A DNA stretch of 64,000 nucleotides from Paenochrobactrum glaciei (GCF_039522165.1 NZ_BAAADE010000001.1:992001-1056000); one strand, 5' to 3'; shown: positions 17,117 to 26,875, counted from the stretch's first letter. Translations and numbers: made by a program. Notes: generated from the sequence alone by a model not told the origin.

Positions 17117-19612
17117 TTAGTGCTTAGCAGGCTGAACCAGATTGGCCAGCAAGCGGAATGCACCCGGCACCAGTTTGTCCAGCTGATGATGCAGCACAAG
17201 GCTTGTATGAGTATGACGGCCTTCACCGATTTCAGCCGAAACCAAAGAGCCTTTCAGCTTGTCTTCACCGGCATCACTCATGGCGAGCAACGGCTTATAA
17301 GCCTCGTCCCATTCGGATGCGAAATAAAGACCGCGTTCCTTATCCCAATTCGCCCAGTCTTCCGGCCCGATCTTGTTCGGGTAGTTGAGCAATGGATGAT
17401 CCGGCTCAAGAATATCCACCTCCGAATTCGCGTCTGTCACGCGGAAGCGGATGGAAGGCGAACCGATTTTCAGGAATGCCGGCGGCACAGTTTCAGGGTT
17501 CCAGCCATCGCTTGGACGGTGATAAAGGGTTACCAGATGGCCGCCCTTCTTAACCCACTCATGCAGAGCCGGTACGGCAGCTGCCAGATCTTTACGACGA
17601 CCGAAGGCAAAGATGCCGACAACAATCGTTTTCAGATCACGGTAAGCACCGCGTTCGACATCCTTTGGTGAAAGCTCAACAACATCAATGCCCAGACGCT
17701 TCATCCAGAGGCCGACATTATCATTGCCGCCGCTGATATAGCCAACTTTGTGGTTTGCAGGCAGTTCAGCACCAACGGTCTGAACAGGCACCGAAACCTT
17801 GGTCGGCACAACGGAACGGCCGATATGCGGATAGGAGAAAGTGTTAATTGCATAGGCTTCTTTGCCCAGCAATTCAGGCTCGATTGCAAAGCGAACTTCA
17901 CCCGGCTTTGCCGGTGGTTGCAGATCAAAACTTGCAGCTTCTTCCGAAGTGCTGCCGGTTTTGTTCATCGCCCAGCCTTCTGGCAGATCAATCTTCAGAT
18001 CATCTGTCTTGGCATTGGTCACCGTTGCAGTCATTGCCACCGGCGCCAGTTCCTGCGCCGTGTTAAATACAACCGCATCAGGCTTCAGTTCCAGCGATGC
18101 AGATGGCAGAACGCGCAAGGCATCTTCCAGATCCACATCAATGACAGCCGAACGATCACCGATTTTAGCAGTCAGACGCACGAAGGCATCGCCGTTACCG
18201 CCAAGCGGATCAAACTGCTCGGTCAGCGGATTGGTAAGAGCTGCATCAGCAGATGCAGTCACCTGATCGCCAGCCGCATTCAAACCTTCGCGGGCAATGA
18301 TTTCTGCCGACTGGATTTCCACGCTTTCAGGCGCATCAACAAGGGTTTTAATGGTGATTGTATCACCGGCCTTGATGTCTGCACCTTCAGTGAAGGCACG
18401 GATATGCATGCCGGACGCTGTTGCCAGTGCCAGATCAATCTCGCGTGTTTTACGTTCCAGACGATGCGCGATATTGTCATGCAGTTCCTGTGGCAATTGC
18501 TTGCGGGCTTCATCAACGGCTTTGCCGATTTCCAGAAGCTTGGCAGTCACAACAACAGGATCGCCGTAATCAGCCATTGCCTCATCGATCAAGCCTTGCG
18601 CATTACGCATGGCATCCGCCGCAGAAGCAGGCATGCCGTCAACATTGGCAATATCACCAACAGTGGCAATCAGACCTTCACGAATGTCTTTTTCCGTTTT
18701 TGCAGGCTCGCCCTTGGCAACCTTAGCCAAATGCAGTGCCCATTCGGTCTGCGGTTCAGGACGCCAGCGCCCCATGGCCTGTGTCAGATGGCAAGAACGT
18801 GACCACTCACCCATCTGCGGGAAAGTCGCACCGGAAATCTTGTCGCGCTCAGGCGCTGTAACCGTCAATGTGGTTGGTGGTGGTGGTGTTTCATCATCAT
18901 AAACACCGCCGCCGCCGCCATAGGCTGGCGAATAGATTTTCGGCACACTCCAAGGCGCAAGACCAGCCTTGATCTGCTCTGGATACTCATCCGGATTACC
19001 GGAAATATCTGCCGTGATAAAGGTTGCAACCACAGCTGCACGATGCTGACCATGCTGTCCCGGTACATCGAGGAAGCAGTTCATCACGATATCCGGCTTA
19101 TACTGACGGAAAGCCCAAGTCATGCGCTCGACAACACGGTCACGGCCCCAACGGTCAATCGTTGCATTCGGATCTTTGGAGAAGCCAAAATCATGCACAC
19201 TGTCATTATGACCGCGACCACCAAAGGCCAGCGAGGCATCCAGCGAGCGGGAGGCTTCTTCCATTTCACGGGTACGCAAAACGCCAAGCACAGAGCCACG
19301 CTCCGCACCAATGCTGTTCTGGCCACCCTCACCGCGTGTGATGCAATAAAGCACCGGACGGATACCATAGACATGACGTAGTGACGCCAGCAGACCACTT
19401 GGTTCGTCATCCGGATGCGCGCCGGTTGTCATGAATGTGAGCGTCGAGGTCAGTCGTTCCAGCCGGCGGTGCATAGTGACAATCGCCGGTTCTAATTTTT
19501 GCTTGGCGATCAGCTGAAGATCGCTCGCAGGCGCTGCAAAAGCAGGCATACGCGTTGCTAAAAGGGCTGGGGGAAGGGAGGCGATAAATAGTCGCCTTGT
19601 CATTTTAGTCAC
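17117..19612 (-). CDS. Large secreted PIG-L family deacetylase
   Basis: An 831-residue protein. The N-terminus carries TRRLFIASLPPALLATRMPAFAA, a twin-arginine-like signal peptide. The PIG-L/LmbE domain (about 60-240) has the zinc motif AHPDDE, TRGEGGQN, REMEEASR and the distal GQHGQHRAA histidines. The middle part is beta-rich, and the C-terminal ~200 residues (GYISGGNDN, LKTIVVGIFAFGRR, LVTLYHRPSDGW) resemble a ThuA/glutamine-amidotransferase-like fold. PIG-L enzymes deacetylate N-acetylglucosaminyl compounds; the true substrate is unknown. GTG 19612 is chosen since AGGAG lies 7 bp upstream; ATG 19603 is the alternative. Confidence 0.8.
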   Translation of the reverse strand: MTKMTRRLFIASLPPALLATRMPAFAAPASDLQLIAKQKLEPAIVTMHRRLERLTSTLTFMTTGAHPDDEPSGLLASLRHVYGIRPVLYCITRGEGGQNSIGAERGSVLGVLRTREMEEASRSLDASLAFGGRGHNDSVHDFGFSKDPNATIDRWGRDRVVERMTWAFRQYKPDIVMNCFLDVPGQHGQHRAAVVATFITADISGNPDEYPEQIKAGLAPWSVPKIYSPAYGGGGGVYDDETPPPPTTLTVTAPERDKISGATFPQMGEWSRSCHLTQAMGRWRPEPQTEWALHLAKVAKGEPAKTEKDIREGLIATVGDIANVDGMPASAADAMRNAQGLIDEAMADYGDPVVVTAKLLEIGKAVDEARKQLPQELHDNIAHRLERKTREIDLALATASGMHIRAFTEGADIKAGDTITIKTLVDAPESVEIQSAEIIAREGLNAAGDQVTASADAALTNPLTEQFDPLGGNGDAFVRLTAKIGDRSAVIDVDLEDALRVLPSASLELKPDAVVFNTAQELAPVAMTATVTNAKTDDLKIDLPEGWAMNKTGSTSEEAASFDLQPPAKPGEVRFAIEPELLGKEAYAINTFSYPHIGRSVVPTKVSVPVQTVGAELPANHKVGYISGGNDNVGLWMKRLGIDVVELSPKDVERGAYRDLKTIVVGIFAFGRRKDLAAAVPALHEWVKKGGHLVTLYHRPSDGWNPETVPPAFLKIGSPSIRFRVTDANSEVDILEPDHPLLNYPNKIGPEDWANWDKERGLYFASEWDEAYKPLLAMSDAGEDKLKGSLVSAEIGEGRHTHTSLVLHHQLDKLVPGAFRLLANLVQPAKH

Positions 19613-20060
19613 GGTTTACTCCTCTCATCCAAGGCGCTCCCAAGAAAATGGATCATCGGCATCAACCGCATGATATCCTCTAACACCTTGTATTTTCATA
19701 ACTATGTTTGTTGCACGCTGGCGAAACAAACAAGACGCTACCGTTTAACTCTTATTCTTCTGTCCACGTATCAGCGCGCTTGTGCTGATTTTATCGAGTA
19801 TGATGAAGTAAATATAATAACTCAAGTGTGTTGATGTAATTTATTGTAATATTACTGCCACGAAATGAAACACGTCCGTTTATATCAACAAAAACTTCAA
19901 AAGCGGAACTCGTCCGCACGCGTCTTACTTCTTAAAACAAGCTGATTGACAGCTATAGGCTGTTTCACGCATCGCTCTACTGCAGCTTTGAAAAGATACT
20001 GGTCACAGCTTAGCCAAGGGGTTATGTTCCACTCAGAAATTCATAAAAGCAGAGGCCATT
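19613..20060. other. Divergent intergenic region
   Basis: About 450 bp between the PIG-L and aminopeptidase genes, AT-rich. A degenerate PHO-box-like element, TTGTAAT-ATTA-CTGCCAC, lies at 19844-19861 pointing towards the aminopeptidase gene; it has three mismatches to the heptamer consensus and I give it little weight. No gene, terminator or RNA structure stands out. Confidence 0.3.
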
Positions 20061-21314
20061 ATGTCCTATACATTACCGGAAAATATTGTTGATCCTGTGA
20101 AGCTCGACCGTCTGGCCGAGGTCGCCGTTAAAGTTGGCCTGCGTTTGCAAGAGGGACAAGACCTCGTCATCACCGCACCTGTTTGTGCCCTGCCATTGGT
20201 GCGCCTGATTGCCAAACATGCTTATCAGGCTGGTGCCGGACTGGTGACACCGTTTTTCTCCGATGACCAGATTGCACTGGCACGCTACCAGCATGCCAAT
20301 GATGCAAGCTTTGATCAGGCCGCAGACTGGCTCTATGAAGGCATGGCGAAAGCTTACAGCAAAAATGCAGCGCGTCTTGCTATTGCCGCCGACAATCCTT
20401 TGCTGTTGTCGAGCCAAGATGCAGGTAAGGTTTCGCGCGCTAACCGCGCCAATTCCAAAGCCTATCAGCCAGCATTGGAAAAAATCGCTAATTTCGACAT
20501 CAACTGGAACATCATCTCTTATCCAAATGCTGAATGGGCGGCTTTGATGTTCCCTGATGCATCGCCTGAAGATGCAACACGCCAGCTCGCTGATGCAATT
20601 TTTGCGGCCTCCCGCGTTGATGTGGAAGATCCGGTTGCTGCATGGGAAGCCCATAATGCAGCCCTGAAAGAACGCACCACTTATTTGAATGCCAAGAACT
20701 ACCATTCTTTGCATTTCAAAGGTCCGGGCACTGACCTGACCGTTGGTCTTGCCGATGGTCATGAATGGATGGGCGGCGCGTCGGTTGCCAAAAACGGCAT
20801 TATCTGCAATCCGAATATTCCGACCGAAGAAGTGTTTACCACTCCGCACGCCCTGCGCGTGAACGGCCATGTTTCCAGCACCAAACCATTGTCGCATCAG
20901 GGAACCCTGATCGATAATATCTCGGTACGTTTTGAAAATGGCCGCATTGTTGAAGCGAAAGCCAGCCGCGGCGAAGAAGTGCTCAACAAAGTACTGGATA
21001 CCGATGAAGGCGCACGTCACTTAGGCGAAGTGGCATTGGTGCCCCATTCCTCACCGATCTCAAAAAGCGGTTTGCTGTTCTACAATACATTGTTTGATGA
21101 AAATGCCGCCAGCCATATTGCGTTGGGCCAGTGCTATTCAAAATGCTTTGTTGATGGTGCAAACCTGACACCGGAACAAGTGAAAGCCAAAGGCGGCAAT
21201 TCCAGCCTGATCCATATTGACTGGATGATCGGCTCTGACCAGATTGATGTTGATGGTGTGAATGCCGATGGCAGCCATGAGCCGCTGATGCGCAAAGGCG
21301 AATGGGCTTATTGA
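20061..21314 (+). CDS. Aminopeptidase, M29 family
   Basis: A 417-residue metallopeptidase of family M29 (thermophilic-type aminopeptidase, AmpS/PepS-like). Metal-ligand regions are recognisable: NIPTEEVFTTP (Glu), DEGARHLGEVALVP (Glu), SHIALGQ (His) and the C-terminal IHIDWMIGSDQ (His, Asp). Two divalent metals activate the water that removes N-terminal residues. It is a cytosolic enzyme of normal length. ATG 20061 follows GAGGCCATT. Monocistronic, ended by a strong bidirectional terminator. Confidence 0.92.
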   Translation: MSYTLPENIVDPVKLDRLAEVAVKVGLRLQEGQDLVITAPVCALPLVRLIAKHAYQAGAGLVTPFFSDDQIALARYQHANDASFDQAADWLYEGMAKAYSKNAARLAIAADNPLLLSSQDAGKVSRANRANSKAYQPALEKIANFDINWNIISYPNAEWAALMFPDASPEDATRQLADAIFAASRVDVEDPVAAWEAHNAALKERTTYLNAKNYHSLHFKGPGTDLTVGLADGHEWMGGASVAKNGIICNPNIPTEEVFTTPHALRVNGHVSSTKPLSHQGTLIDNISVRFENGRIVEAKASRGEEVLNKVLDTDEGARHLGEVALVPHSSPISKSGLLFYNTLFDENAASHIALGQCYSKCFVDGANLTPEQVKAKGGNSSLIHIDWMIGSDQIDVDGVNADGSHEPLMRKGEWAY

Positions 21315-21332
21315 TTAAGCGACACAGCACAA

Positions 21333-21366
21333 AAAAAAGCCGGAAACCAAAGTTTCCGGCTTTTTT
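21333..21366. terminator. Bidirectional terminator after the M29 gene
   Basis: AAAAAAGCCGGAAA (21333-21346), a 6-base loop and TTTCCGGCTTTTTT (21353-21366): 14-bp stem with A and T flanks, so it can end transcripts from both strands, here the aminopeptidase and the convergent pheT. Confidence 0.9.
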
Positions 21367-21378
21367 ATTATCTTAAAC

Positions 21379-21410
21379 CTTCCCGCAAACAGTGATGTGT
21401 TTGCAGGAAG
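21379..21410 (-). terminator. Hairpin just after pheT
   Basis: On the minus strand CTTCCTGCAAAC pairs with GTTTGCGGGAAG (one G-U pair) across an 8-base loop, 12 bp after the pheT stop. The following tract is only GTTTAAG, so it probably acts together with the terminator at 21333-21366. Confidence 0.55.
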
Positions 21411-21422
21411 CCTCAGAAGAAC

Positions 21423-23840
21423 TTAACCGCGCAGAACGCCGCCGGTCTGCTTGGTCACTGCCTCGATAATTTTCTTGGCAACGCCTTCCAGATCTTCTTC
21501 TGTCAAAGTGCGTTCAAGCGGCTGCAACAGAACTTCGATCGCAACCGACTTCTTGTTTTCACCCAAAGATGCACCGGCAAAAATATCAAATACCTGCGCA
21601 TTGCTGATCAGCTTCTTATCAGCAGACATCACCGCACGGATCAGGCTGCCAGCTTCAACATCGCTGTCCACCACAAAGGCAAAGTCGCGCTTAACGCTCT
21701 GGAACTGCGACAGAACCAGTGACGGCTTGGTGCAGGTCGCTTTTTTCTTCGGCTCAGGAATAGCATCGATGAAAACTTCAAAGCCGCAAAGTGCGCCGCT
21801 CACATCGAGCAGTTCCAGCGTATCCGGATGGAATTCACCGAAATAGCCAAGCACAACTTTAGGCCCCAGTTTCATGGTACCGGAACGACCCGGATGGAAC
21901 CATTCAGGTGCGCCTGCTTCGATCTGGATACGGTCAACCGGAGCACCGGCTGCTTCCAATGCCGCCAGCGCATCAGCCTTGGCATCATAAACACCAACAG
22001 CCGTTGCATTGCCTGACCACAGACGACCTGAACCTTCAACACCGGCAGTGCCGCGACGGATACCACCAGCAACACGGCGCTGATCTTCAGGCTTATCGCC
22101 TTCATAAGTACCGGACACCTCGAACAACGCCAGATCGGCAAAGCCACGGTCTGCGTTGCGCTGAGCTGCAACCAGCAAGCCCGGCAGAAGTGAGGGACGC
22201 ATATCCGACATATCGGAGGCAATCGGGTTCGCAAGCTTCAGTTCAGGCTTACCGCCGCCAAAAGCTTTGGCATGGGCTTCAGGAATGAAGGAATAGGTCA
22301 CCGCTTCCATCATGCCGCGGGACGCCAGCATACGGCGTGCCATGCGGGTGCGGATTTGCAAGGTGGTAAGAATCTTACCGTTGACATTGCCCAGATTGGC
22401 CAATGGCTGTGGTTCAATTTCATTGAGACCATGAATACGCATCACCTCTTCAACGAGGTCTGCCTTGCCTTCCACATCACCGCGCCATGACGGCACTTTA
22501 ACAACCAAAACAGCTTTGCCATCGCCCGACACACCAAAGCCCAGGCCCGACAATATCTGGGCGGCTTCATCATAAGCCACATCCAGATTGGTCAAACGCT
22601 TGACCTCGGACACAGGGAAGGTGATTTCACGCGGTGTATAAGGCTGATAACCAACCACGTCCGTTTCGGTTGGTGTGCCGCCGCACAAATCCATCACCAG
22701 CTTGGTTGCATATTCAAGGCCGGAAACCATGAATTCAGGATCAACGCCACGTTCAAAACGATAGCGGGCATCGGTGACAATACCAAGCTGACGACCGGTG
22801 CGGGCAATCATGGTCGCATCCCAAAGCGCTGATTCAATCAGCACATCGGTGGTGTTTTCATCACAGCCTGAATGTTCGCCACCCATAATACCGGCAATAG
22901 ATTCAGCACCGTTATCATCAGCAATGACATACATGTCCGATGATAATTTATATTCACGCTGATCAAGCGCCAGAATGGTTTCGCCATCCTTGGCTGCACG
23001 AACAGTCAGACTGCCTTTAACCTTGGCAGCATCAAACACATGTAATGGGCGGCCATAATCAAAGGTCACATAATTGGTGATATCCACCAGCGCGTTGATC
23101 GGGCGCAGACCAATGGCTTTTAAGCGCTGCTGCAACCATTGCGGGCTGGCTGTGTTTTTAACGCCCTTGACCAGACGCAATGCAAAACCATTACAAAATG
23201 GCTTGTCAGCAGGCTGATCAAGCACAACCTTCACCGGTGTTTCACCAGTGCCCTTAACGGCTTCAATCTTGTCACCTTTAAGCGTGCCAAGACCGGCTGC
23301 TGCCAGATCACGGGCAATACCATGAACGCCGGCGCAATCTGCACGGTTCGGGGTCAGACCGATTTCAATAATCGGATCATCAATGCCGATATAGCTCGCA
23401 TAGCTGGTGCCGACAGGCGCATCAGCAGGCAAATCAATGATGCCGTCATGTTCTTCAGACAGTTCCAGCTCGCGCTCGGAACACATCATGCCGAAGCTTT
23501 CAACGCCGCGGATTTTGCCGACCGACAATGTCACATCAAGGCCCGGCACATAATCACCCGGACGCCCGAGCACGCCAACCATACCGGCGCGCGCATTGGG
23601 TGCACCGCACACAACCTGCAACGGCTTGCCATCACCTGTATCAACACTCAGCACGCGCAACTTGTCAGCATCAGGATGCTGAACAGCGGTGAGCACTTTG
23701 GCAATGGTAAAAGCTTTAAAGCTAGCGCGGTCATCAACGCCATCAACTTCCAGACCAATATCTGTCAGTTTCTCAACGATCTGTTCCAGCGTGGCATCAG
23801 TTTCAAGATGTTCTTTCAACCAGGAAAGTGTGAATTTCAT
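21423..23840 (-). CDS. pheT: Phenylalanine-tRNA ligase beta subunit
   Basis: An 805-residue protein with the full PheT layout: N-terminal tRNA-binding/EMAP-like domain (about 40-150, CGAPNARAGMVGVLGRPGDYVPG region), B3/B4 domain around 210-380 (editing, with ALVDITNYVTFDYGRPLHVFD), B5 domain about 400-475, the catalytic-like core to about 690, and a C-terminal FDX-ACB domain (LSQFQSVKRDFAFVVD) that holds tRNA. It pairs with PheS as an alpha2beta2 enzyme. ATG 23840; 21 bp after pheS. Confidence 0.96.
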   Translation of the reverse strand: MKFTLSWLKEHLETDATLEQIVEKLTDIGLEVDGVDDRASFKAFTIAKVLTAVQHPDADKLRVLSVDTGDGKPLQVVCGAPNARAGMVGVLGRPGDYVPGLDVTLSVGKIRGVESFGMMCSERELELSEEHDGIIDLPADAPVGTSYASYIGIDDPIIEIGLTPNRADCAGVHGIARDLAAAGLGTLKGDKIEAVKGTGETPVKVVLDQPADKPFCNGFALRLVKGVKNTASPQWLQQRLKAIGLRPINALVDITNYVTFDYGRPLHVFDAAKVKGSLTVRAAKDGETILALDQREYKLSSDMYVIADDNGAESIAGIMGGEHSGCDENTTDVLIESALWDATMIARTGRQLGIVTDARYRFERGVDPEFMVSGLEYATKLVMDLCGGTPTETDVVGYQPYTPREITFPVSEVKRLTNLDVAYDEAAQILSGLGFGVSGDGKAVLVVKVPSWRGDVEGKADLVEEVMRIHGLNEIEPQPLANLGNVNGKILTTLQIRTRMARRMLASRGMMEAVTYSFIPEAHAKAFGGGKPELKLANPIASDMSDMRPSLLPGLLVAAQRNADRGFADLALFEVSGTYEGDKPEDQRRVAGGIRRGTAGVEGSGRLWSGNATAVGVYDAKADALAALEAAGAPVDRIQIEAGAPEWFHPGRSGTMKLGPKVVLGYFGEFHPDTLELLDVSGALCGFEVFIDAIPEPKKKATCTKPSLVLSQFQSVKRDFAFVVDSDVEAGSLIRAVMSADKKLISNAQVFDIFAGASLGENKKSVAIEVLLQPLERTLTEEDLEGVAKKIIEAVTKQTGGVLRG

Positions 23841-23861
23841 TTTATTTGTCCTTTCCGCCTC

Positions 23862-24971
23862 TTATGCACTCAGACCGCCGAACAAGGTCGGCAGATCAAG
23901 CGGACGGAAGCCATAATGATTGAGCCAGCGCACATCAGCATCAAAGAAAGCGCGCAAATCAGGCATGCCATATTTCAGCATGGCGATACGGTCGATACCC
24001 ATGCCCCATGCAAAGCCCTGATAAACATCAGGATCAAAGCCCGCATTGCGCAGCACATTCGGATGCACCATGCCGCAACCCAAAATTTCCAGCCAGTCAT
24101 TGCCTTCGCCGAACTTCACTTCCTTGCCTGACCGGTCGCACTGAATGTCAACCTCAACAGAAGGCTCGGTGAACGGAAAGAAGCTCGGACGCATACGCAT
24201 CTTAACTGACGGCACTTCAAAGAAGGCTTTGCAGAACTCTTCCAGCACCCATTTCATCTGGGCAACGCTTGAAGATTTATCGACAACCAGACCTTCCACC
24301 TGATGGAACATCGGTGAGTGGGTTGCATCCGAATCCATGCGGTAGGTTTTGCCCGGAATAACGATGCGGATAGGCTCGTCACGGCCTTCTTTGTCGCGCA
24401 TCTGCGCAAAGCGCTCCATGGTGTGAACCTGTACCGGAGACGTATGGGTGCGCAGTAATTTGCGCTCACCATTTTCATTCGGATTGAAGAAGAATGTATC
24501 GTGCATTTCACGCGCAGGATGTCCTTCAGGAAAGTTCAGCGCAGTGAAGTTATAATAGTCCGTTTCAACATCCGAACCTTCGGCAATGGAAAAACCCATA
24601 TCGGCAAAGATCGCGGTAATTTCGTCAATCACCTGACTGATCGGATGAATGCGGCCACGTGAAGCGGCGGAGCTGCGAACCGGCAAAGTCACATCCAGCT
24701 TTTCACGTTCCAGACGTGCAGCAACGGCCAGCTTATGCAATTCAGATTTACGCGCCGCCAAAGCTTCCGTTACACGGTTTTTCAAGCCGTTAATGGCAGG
24801 GCCTTGCTGCTGGCGTTCTTCCGGTGACATCGAGCCCAATGATTTCAGCTTCTCAGAAACCGAACCTTTTTTACCCAAAGCCGAAACACGCACCGCCTCA
24901 ATGGTGCTTTCGTCACCAGCGGCAGCGATTTCGCCCATAATTGTCTGTTCTAATTGTTCTAGATCACTCAT
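23862..24971 (-). CDS. pheS: Phenylalanine-tRNA ligase alpha subunit
   Basis: A 369-residue class II synthetase subunit with an N-terminal coiled coil (about 1-100) and the three class II motifs: motif 1 near HPISQVIDEI, motif 2 including DATHSPMFHQVEGLVVDK, and motif 3 GFAWGMGIDRIAMLKYG. GCGMVHPNVLRNAG, part of the Phe site, is intact. It charges tRNA-Phe with PheT. ATG 24971. It is preceded on the same strand by a kinase-like gene and the rplT operon, as in the E. coli infC-rpmI-rplT-pheST arrangement but with an extra gene inserted. Confidence 0.96.
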   Translation of the reverse strand: MSDLEQLEQTIMGEIAAAGDESTIEAVRVSALGKKGSVSEKLKSLGSMSPEERQQQGPAINGLKNRVTEALAARKSELHKLAVAARLEREKLDVTLPVRSSAASRGRIHPISQVIDEITAIFADMGFSIAEGSDVETDYYNFTALNFPEGHPAREMHDTFFFNPNENGERKLLRTHTSPVQVHTMERFAQMRDKEGRDEPIRIVIPGKTYRMDSDATHSPMFHQVEGLVVDKSSSVAQMKWVLEEFCKAFFEVPSVKMRMRPSFFPFTEPSVEVDIQCDRSGKEVKFGEGNDWLEILGCGMVHPNVLRNAGFDPDVYQGFAWGMGIDRIAMLKYGMPDLRAFFDADVRWLNHYGFRPLDLPTLFGGLSA

Positions 24972-25118
24972 GATTATGCCTTTATACCTTCGGGATACGA
25001 GGGCTTCGGGTGTGTTGGAACCGAAAAAACACTTTGTCGAAAAGCAGTTTTTCCGGCCTGATCGGGTCTTCTTTCAAATGGTCGCAACTGCCAAAACCAG
25101 ACACCACCATTTGTGCAT

Positions 25119-25949
25119 TTAACTCTTTAAAGCCTTATCGAAAAATTCCATCGCTTTTAACAGTCTTTTCCCATCCCCGCCCAGATAAAAACGCTTCAAA
25201 AAGCGCAAAGGGCGAATGGTAAAGCGAAAGAAATCAACAATTTTACCAAGCTCGCGAATAACATCGTCCGGTGCTACCGCACGATAAGCGGCAAATGCCT
25301 GCGCACTTGTATCCGGCAACTGTGCCTGAGACGAAATCTGGAAGAACATCAGCCATAAATCGCGTGCTTGCGCCGTTGCCAGCGACATAACGGCTTCCGG
25401 CTCTTCTTCAAAATCCAAAAAACCAGACTGCATTGCGTCATTTGTTTGAATGGCAAAGAAATCACGCGGATGCGGGCGGCCATGGCAAAGCCCTTTGGCA
25501 TGCGCCTTAGCTAAAGCCGTAGCACATTCAATCAGCACACGGTCATGTAACCGGCGATCTTGATGCTTCAATTCATCAAGGCGCGCCTGCTGTGTAGGCG
25601 TTGCATCCCCCAGCACCACGACATGTGGCTGCGTCCAGACCATATCCGGCACGTGCAAACCCGCTTCAACAAAGGCTTGCATCTTGCGCAATTCACGCTC
25701 GCGCTGCCCCTCGCCGTCTCTGATACGAGGTGAGCGCATAAACGCATAAGGCACAAAGCGTGACAGCCTGCTATGCAGACGTTTTGGCAGCGGCACTGCT
25801 TCAACATCATAACGCTTGATCCAAACAATACGTCCGGCAATCTCGGCCTTCATGATACGTTGTCCCGCACTACGCAAAACAGCCTGAGCGAGAGCATCCT
25901 GATGCTCCTCAGCCCATCTATGTCCTGCATTTTGCGTATCAATATACAT
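25119..25949 (-). CDS. Kinase-fold (lipopolysaccharide kinase/InaA-like) protein of unknown substrate
   Basis: A 276-residue cytosolic protein. It starts MYIDTQNAGHRW at ATG 25949, chosen because a terminator occupies 25972-25998 and so excludes a longer start at 26003. Features of an atypical protein-kinase fold are visible: a possible ATP-lysine strand WIKRYDVE, the HRD-like catalytic loop KGLCHGRPHPRDFF (His, Asp), and a DFG-like GFLDFEEEPE, where FLDFE may bind metal. A C-terminal basic segment RFLKRFYLGGDGKR follows. This resembles the Kdo-kinase/WaaP/InaA group, but the phosphoacceptor cannot be told. It sits between rplT and pheS on the same strand. Confidence 0.65.
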   Translation of the reverse strand: MYIDTQNAGHRWAEEHQDALAQAVLRSAGQRIMKAEIAGRIVWIKRYDVEAVPLPKRLHSRLSRFVPYAFMRSPRIRDGEGQRERELRKMQAFVEAGLHVPDMVWTQPHVVVLGDATPTQQARLDELKHQDRRLHDRVLIECATALAKAHAKGLCHGRPHPRDFFAIQTNDAMQSGFLDFEEEPEAVMSLATAQARDLWLMFFQISSQAQLPDTSAQAFAAYRAVAPDDVIRELGKIVDFFRFTIRPLRFLKRFYLGGDGKRLLKAMEFFDKALKS

Positions 25950-25971
25950 ATCAAATCCGAAAAATAAGAAA

Positions 25972-25998
25972 ACCCGCGCCAGCCGAGCCAGCGCGGGT
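25972..25998 (-). terminator. Terminator of the rpmI-rplT operon
   Basis: On the minus strand ACCCGCGC and GCGCGGGT pair across an 11-base loop and are followed by TTTCTTATTTTT. It lies 41 bp after the rplT stop and 23 bp before the kinase-like start codon, so that gene and pheST need either read-through or their own promoter. Confidence 0.88.
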
Positions 25999-26038
25999 CC
26001 CAAAAGTTATTCAATCGTGCTTTGGGAAGGCGGCTGGC

Positions 26039-26440
26039 TTAACGTACAGCGCCTTCAAAAGCGTTAGGCGTGGTATCTTTCAGATATTCCAGTGCCTTCT
26101 TCGCAGAATCAACCAAAGCAACAAATGCTTCAGGTTCATGGATAGCAATATCCGACAGAACTTTACGGTCGATTTCAATGTTTGACTTCATCAGACCGTC
26201 GATGAAACGGCCATAGGTCAAGCCATGCTCGCGAACAGCAGCGTTGATACGCTGAATCCAGAGAGCGCGGAAGTTACGCTTACGATTCTTACGATCGCGG
26301 TAAGCATACTGCTTCGAACGATCAACAGCTGCCATTGCAGTGCGGATGGTGTTCTTGCGACGACCGCGGAAACCTTCTGCCTGCTTGAGAACTTTTTTAT
26401 GTTTAGCGTGGCCAGTTACGCCGCGTTTTACACGTGCCAT
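26039..26440 (-). CDS. rplT: 50S ribosomal protein L20
   Basis: A 133-residue basic protein starting MARVKRGVTGHAKHKKVLKQ, with the long N-terminal helix and the ALWIQRINAAVREHGLTYGRFI signature of bL20. It binds 23S rRNA early in 50S assembly and in many bacteria represses its own operon. ATG 26440 with an AGGAGATCAT site. It follows rpmI by 28 bp. Confidence 0.97.
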   Translation of the reverse strand: MARVKRGVTGHAKHKKVLKQAEGFRGRRKNTIRTAMAAVDRSKQYAYRDRKNRKRNFRALWIQRINAAVREHGLTYGRFIDGLMKSNIEIDRKVLSDIAIHEPEAFVALVDSAKKALEYLKDTTPNAFEGAVR

Positions 26441-26468
26441 AGTATGATCTCCTTAAGGATATAGCGGC

Positions 26469-26669
26469 TTAGAGGCCGTTTGGCAGGAACTTCTTCACGA
26501 TCTTTGCATCTGGTTCGCTAAGAACCATGGTGCCGCGTGCATCGCGAAGGAACTTGTTCGAGCGCTTGATCATGCCATGACGCTTACCAGCAGCAGCAGC
26601 TTTGATTTTGCCGGTTGCGGTAATTTTGAACCGCTTTTTAGCGGAGGATTTGGTCTTCATCTTGGGCAT
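26469..26669 (-). CDS. rpmI: 50S ribosomal protein L35
   Basis: A 66-residue basic protein, MPKMKTKSSAKKRFKITATG, with the conserved KRHGMIKRSNKFLRDARGT segment of bL35. ATG 26669 has an AGGAGAGC site. First gene of rpmI-rplT; infC upstream is separated by about 290 bp and a terminator. Confidence 0.96.
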   Translation of the reverse strand: MPKMKTKSSAKKRFKITATGKIKAAAAGKRHGMIKRSNKFLRDARGTMVLSEPDAKIVKKFLPNGL

Positions 26670-26875
26670 TTTGCTCTCCTAATCTAGAGGCCCTTAACAT
26701 TCGCAATGAATATCAGAGCTCTGGTTTTCTACTTCCAGACCGACCAAAGTCTGGAAAGCATGCGAAACCGCCACGGCATGCCCTGCCGGTCGGTTCGAAC
26801 GAGGCCTTATAGGCATAATATGATAAAAACGCAACTACTGAATCAGAGCGCGACATTTTATAACCCATAAAATAA

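Noticed and set aside
19844..19861. PHO box upstream of the M29 aminopeptidase
   Set aside because: Three mismatches in the half-sites and no -10 at the right distance, so not called as a feature.
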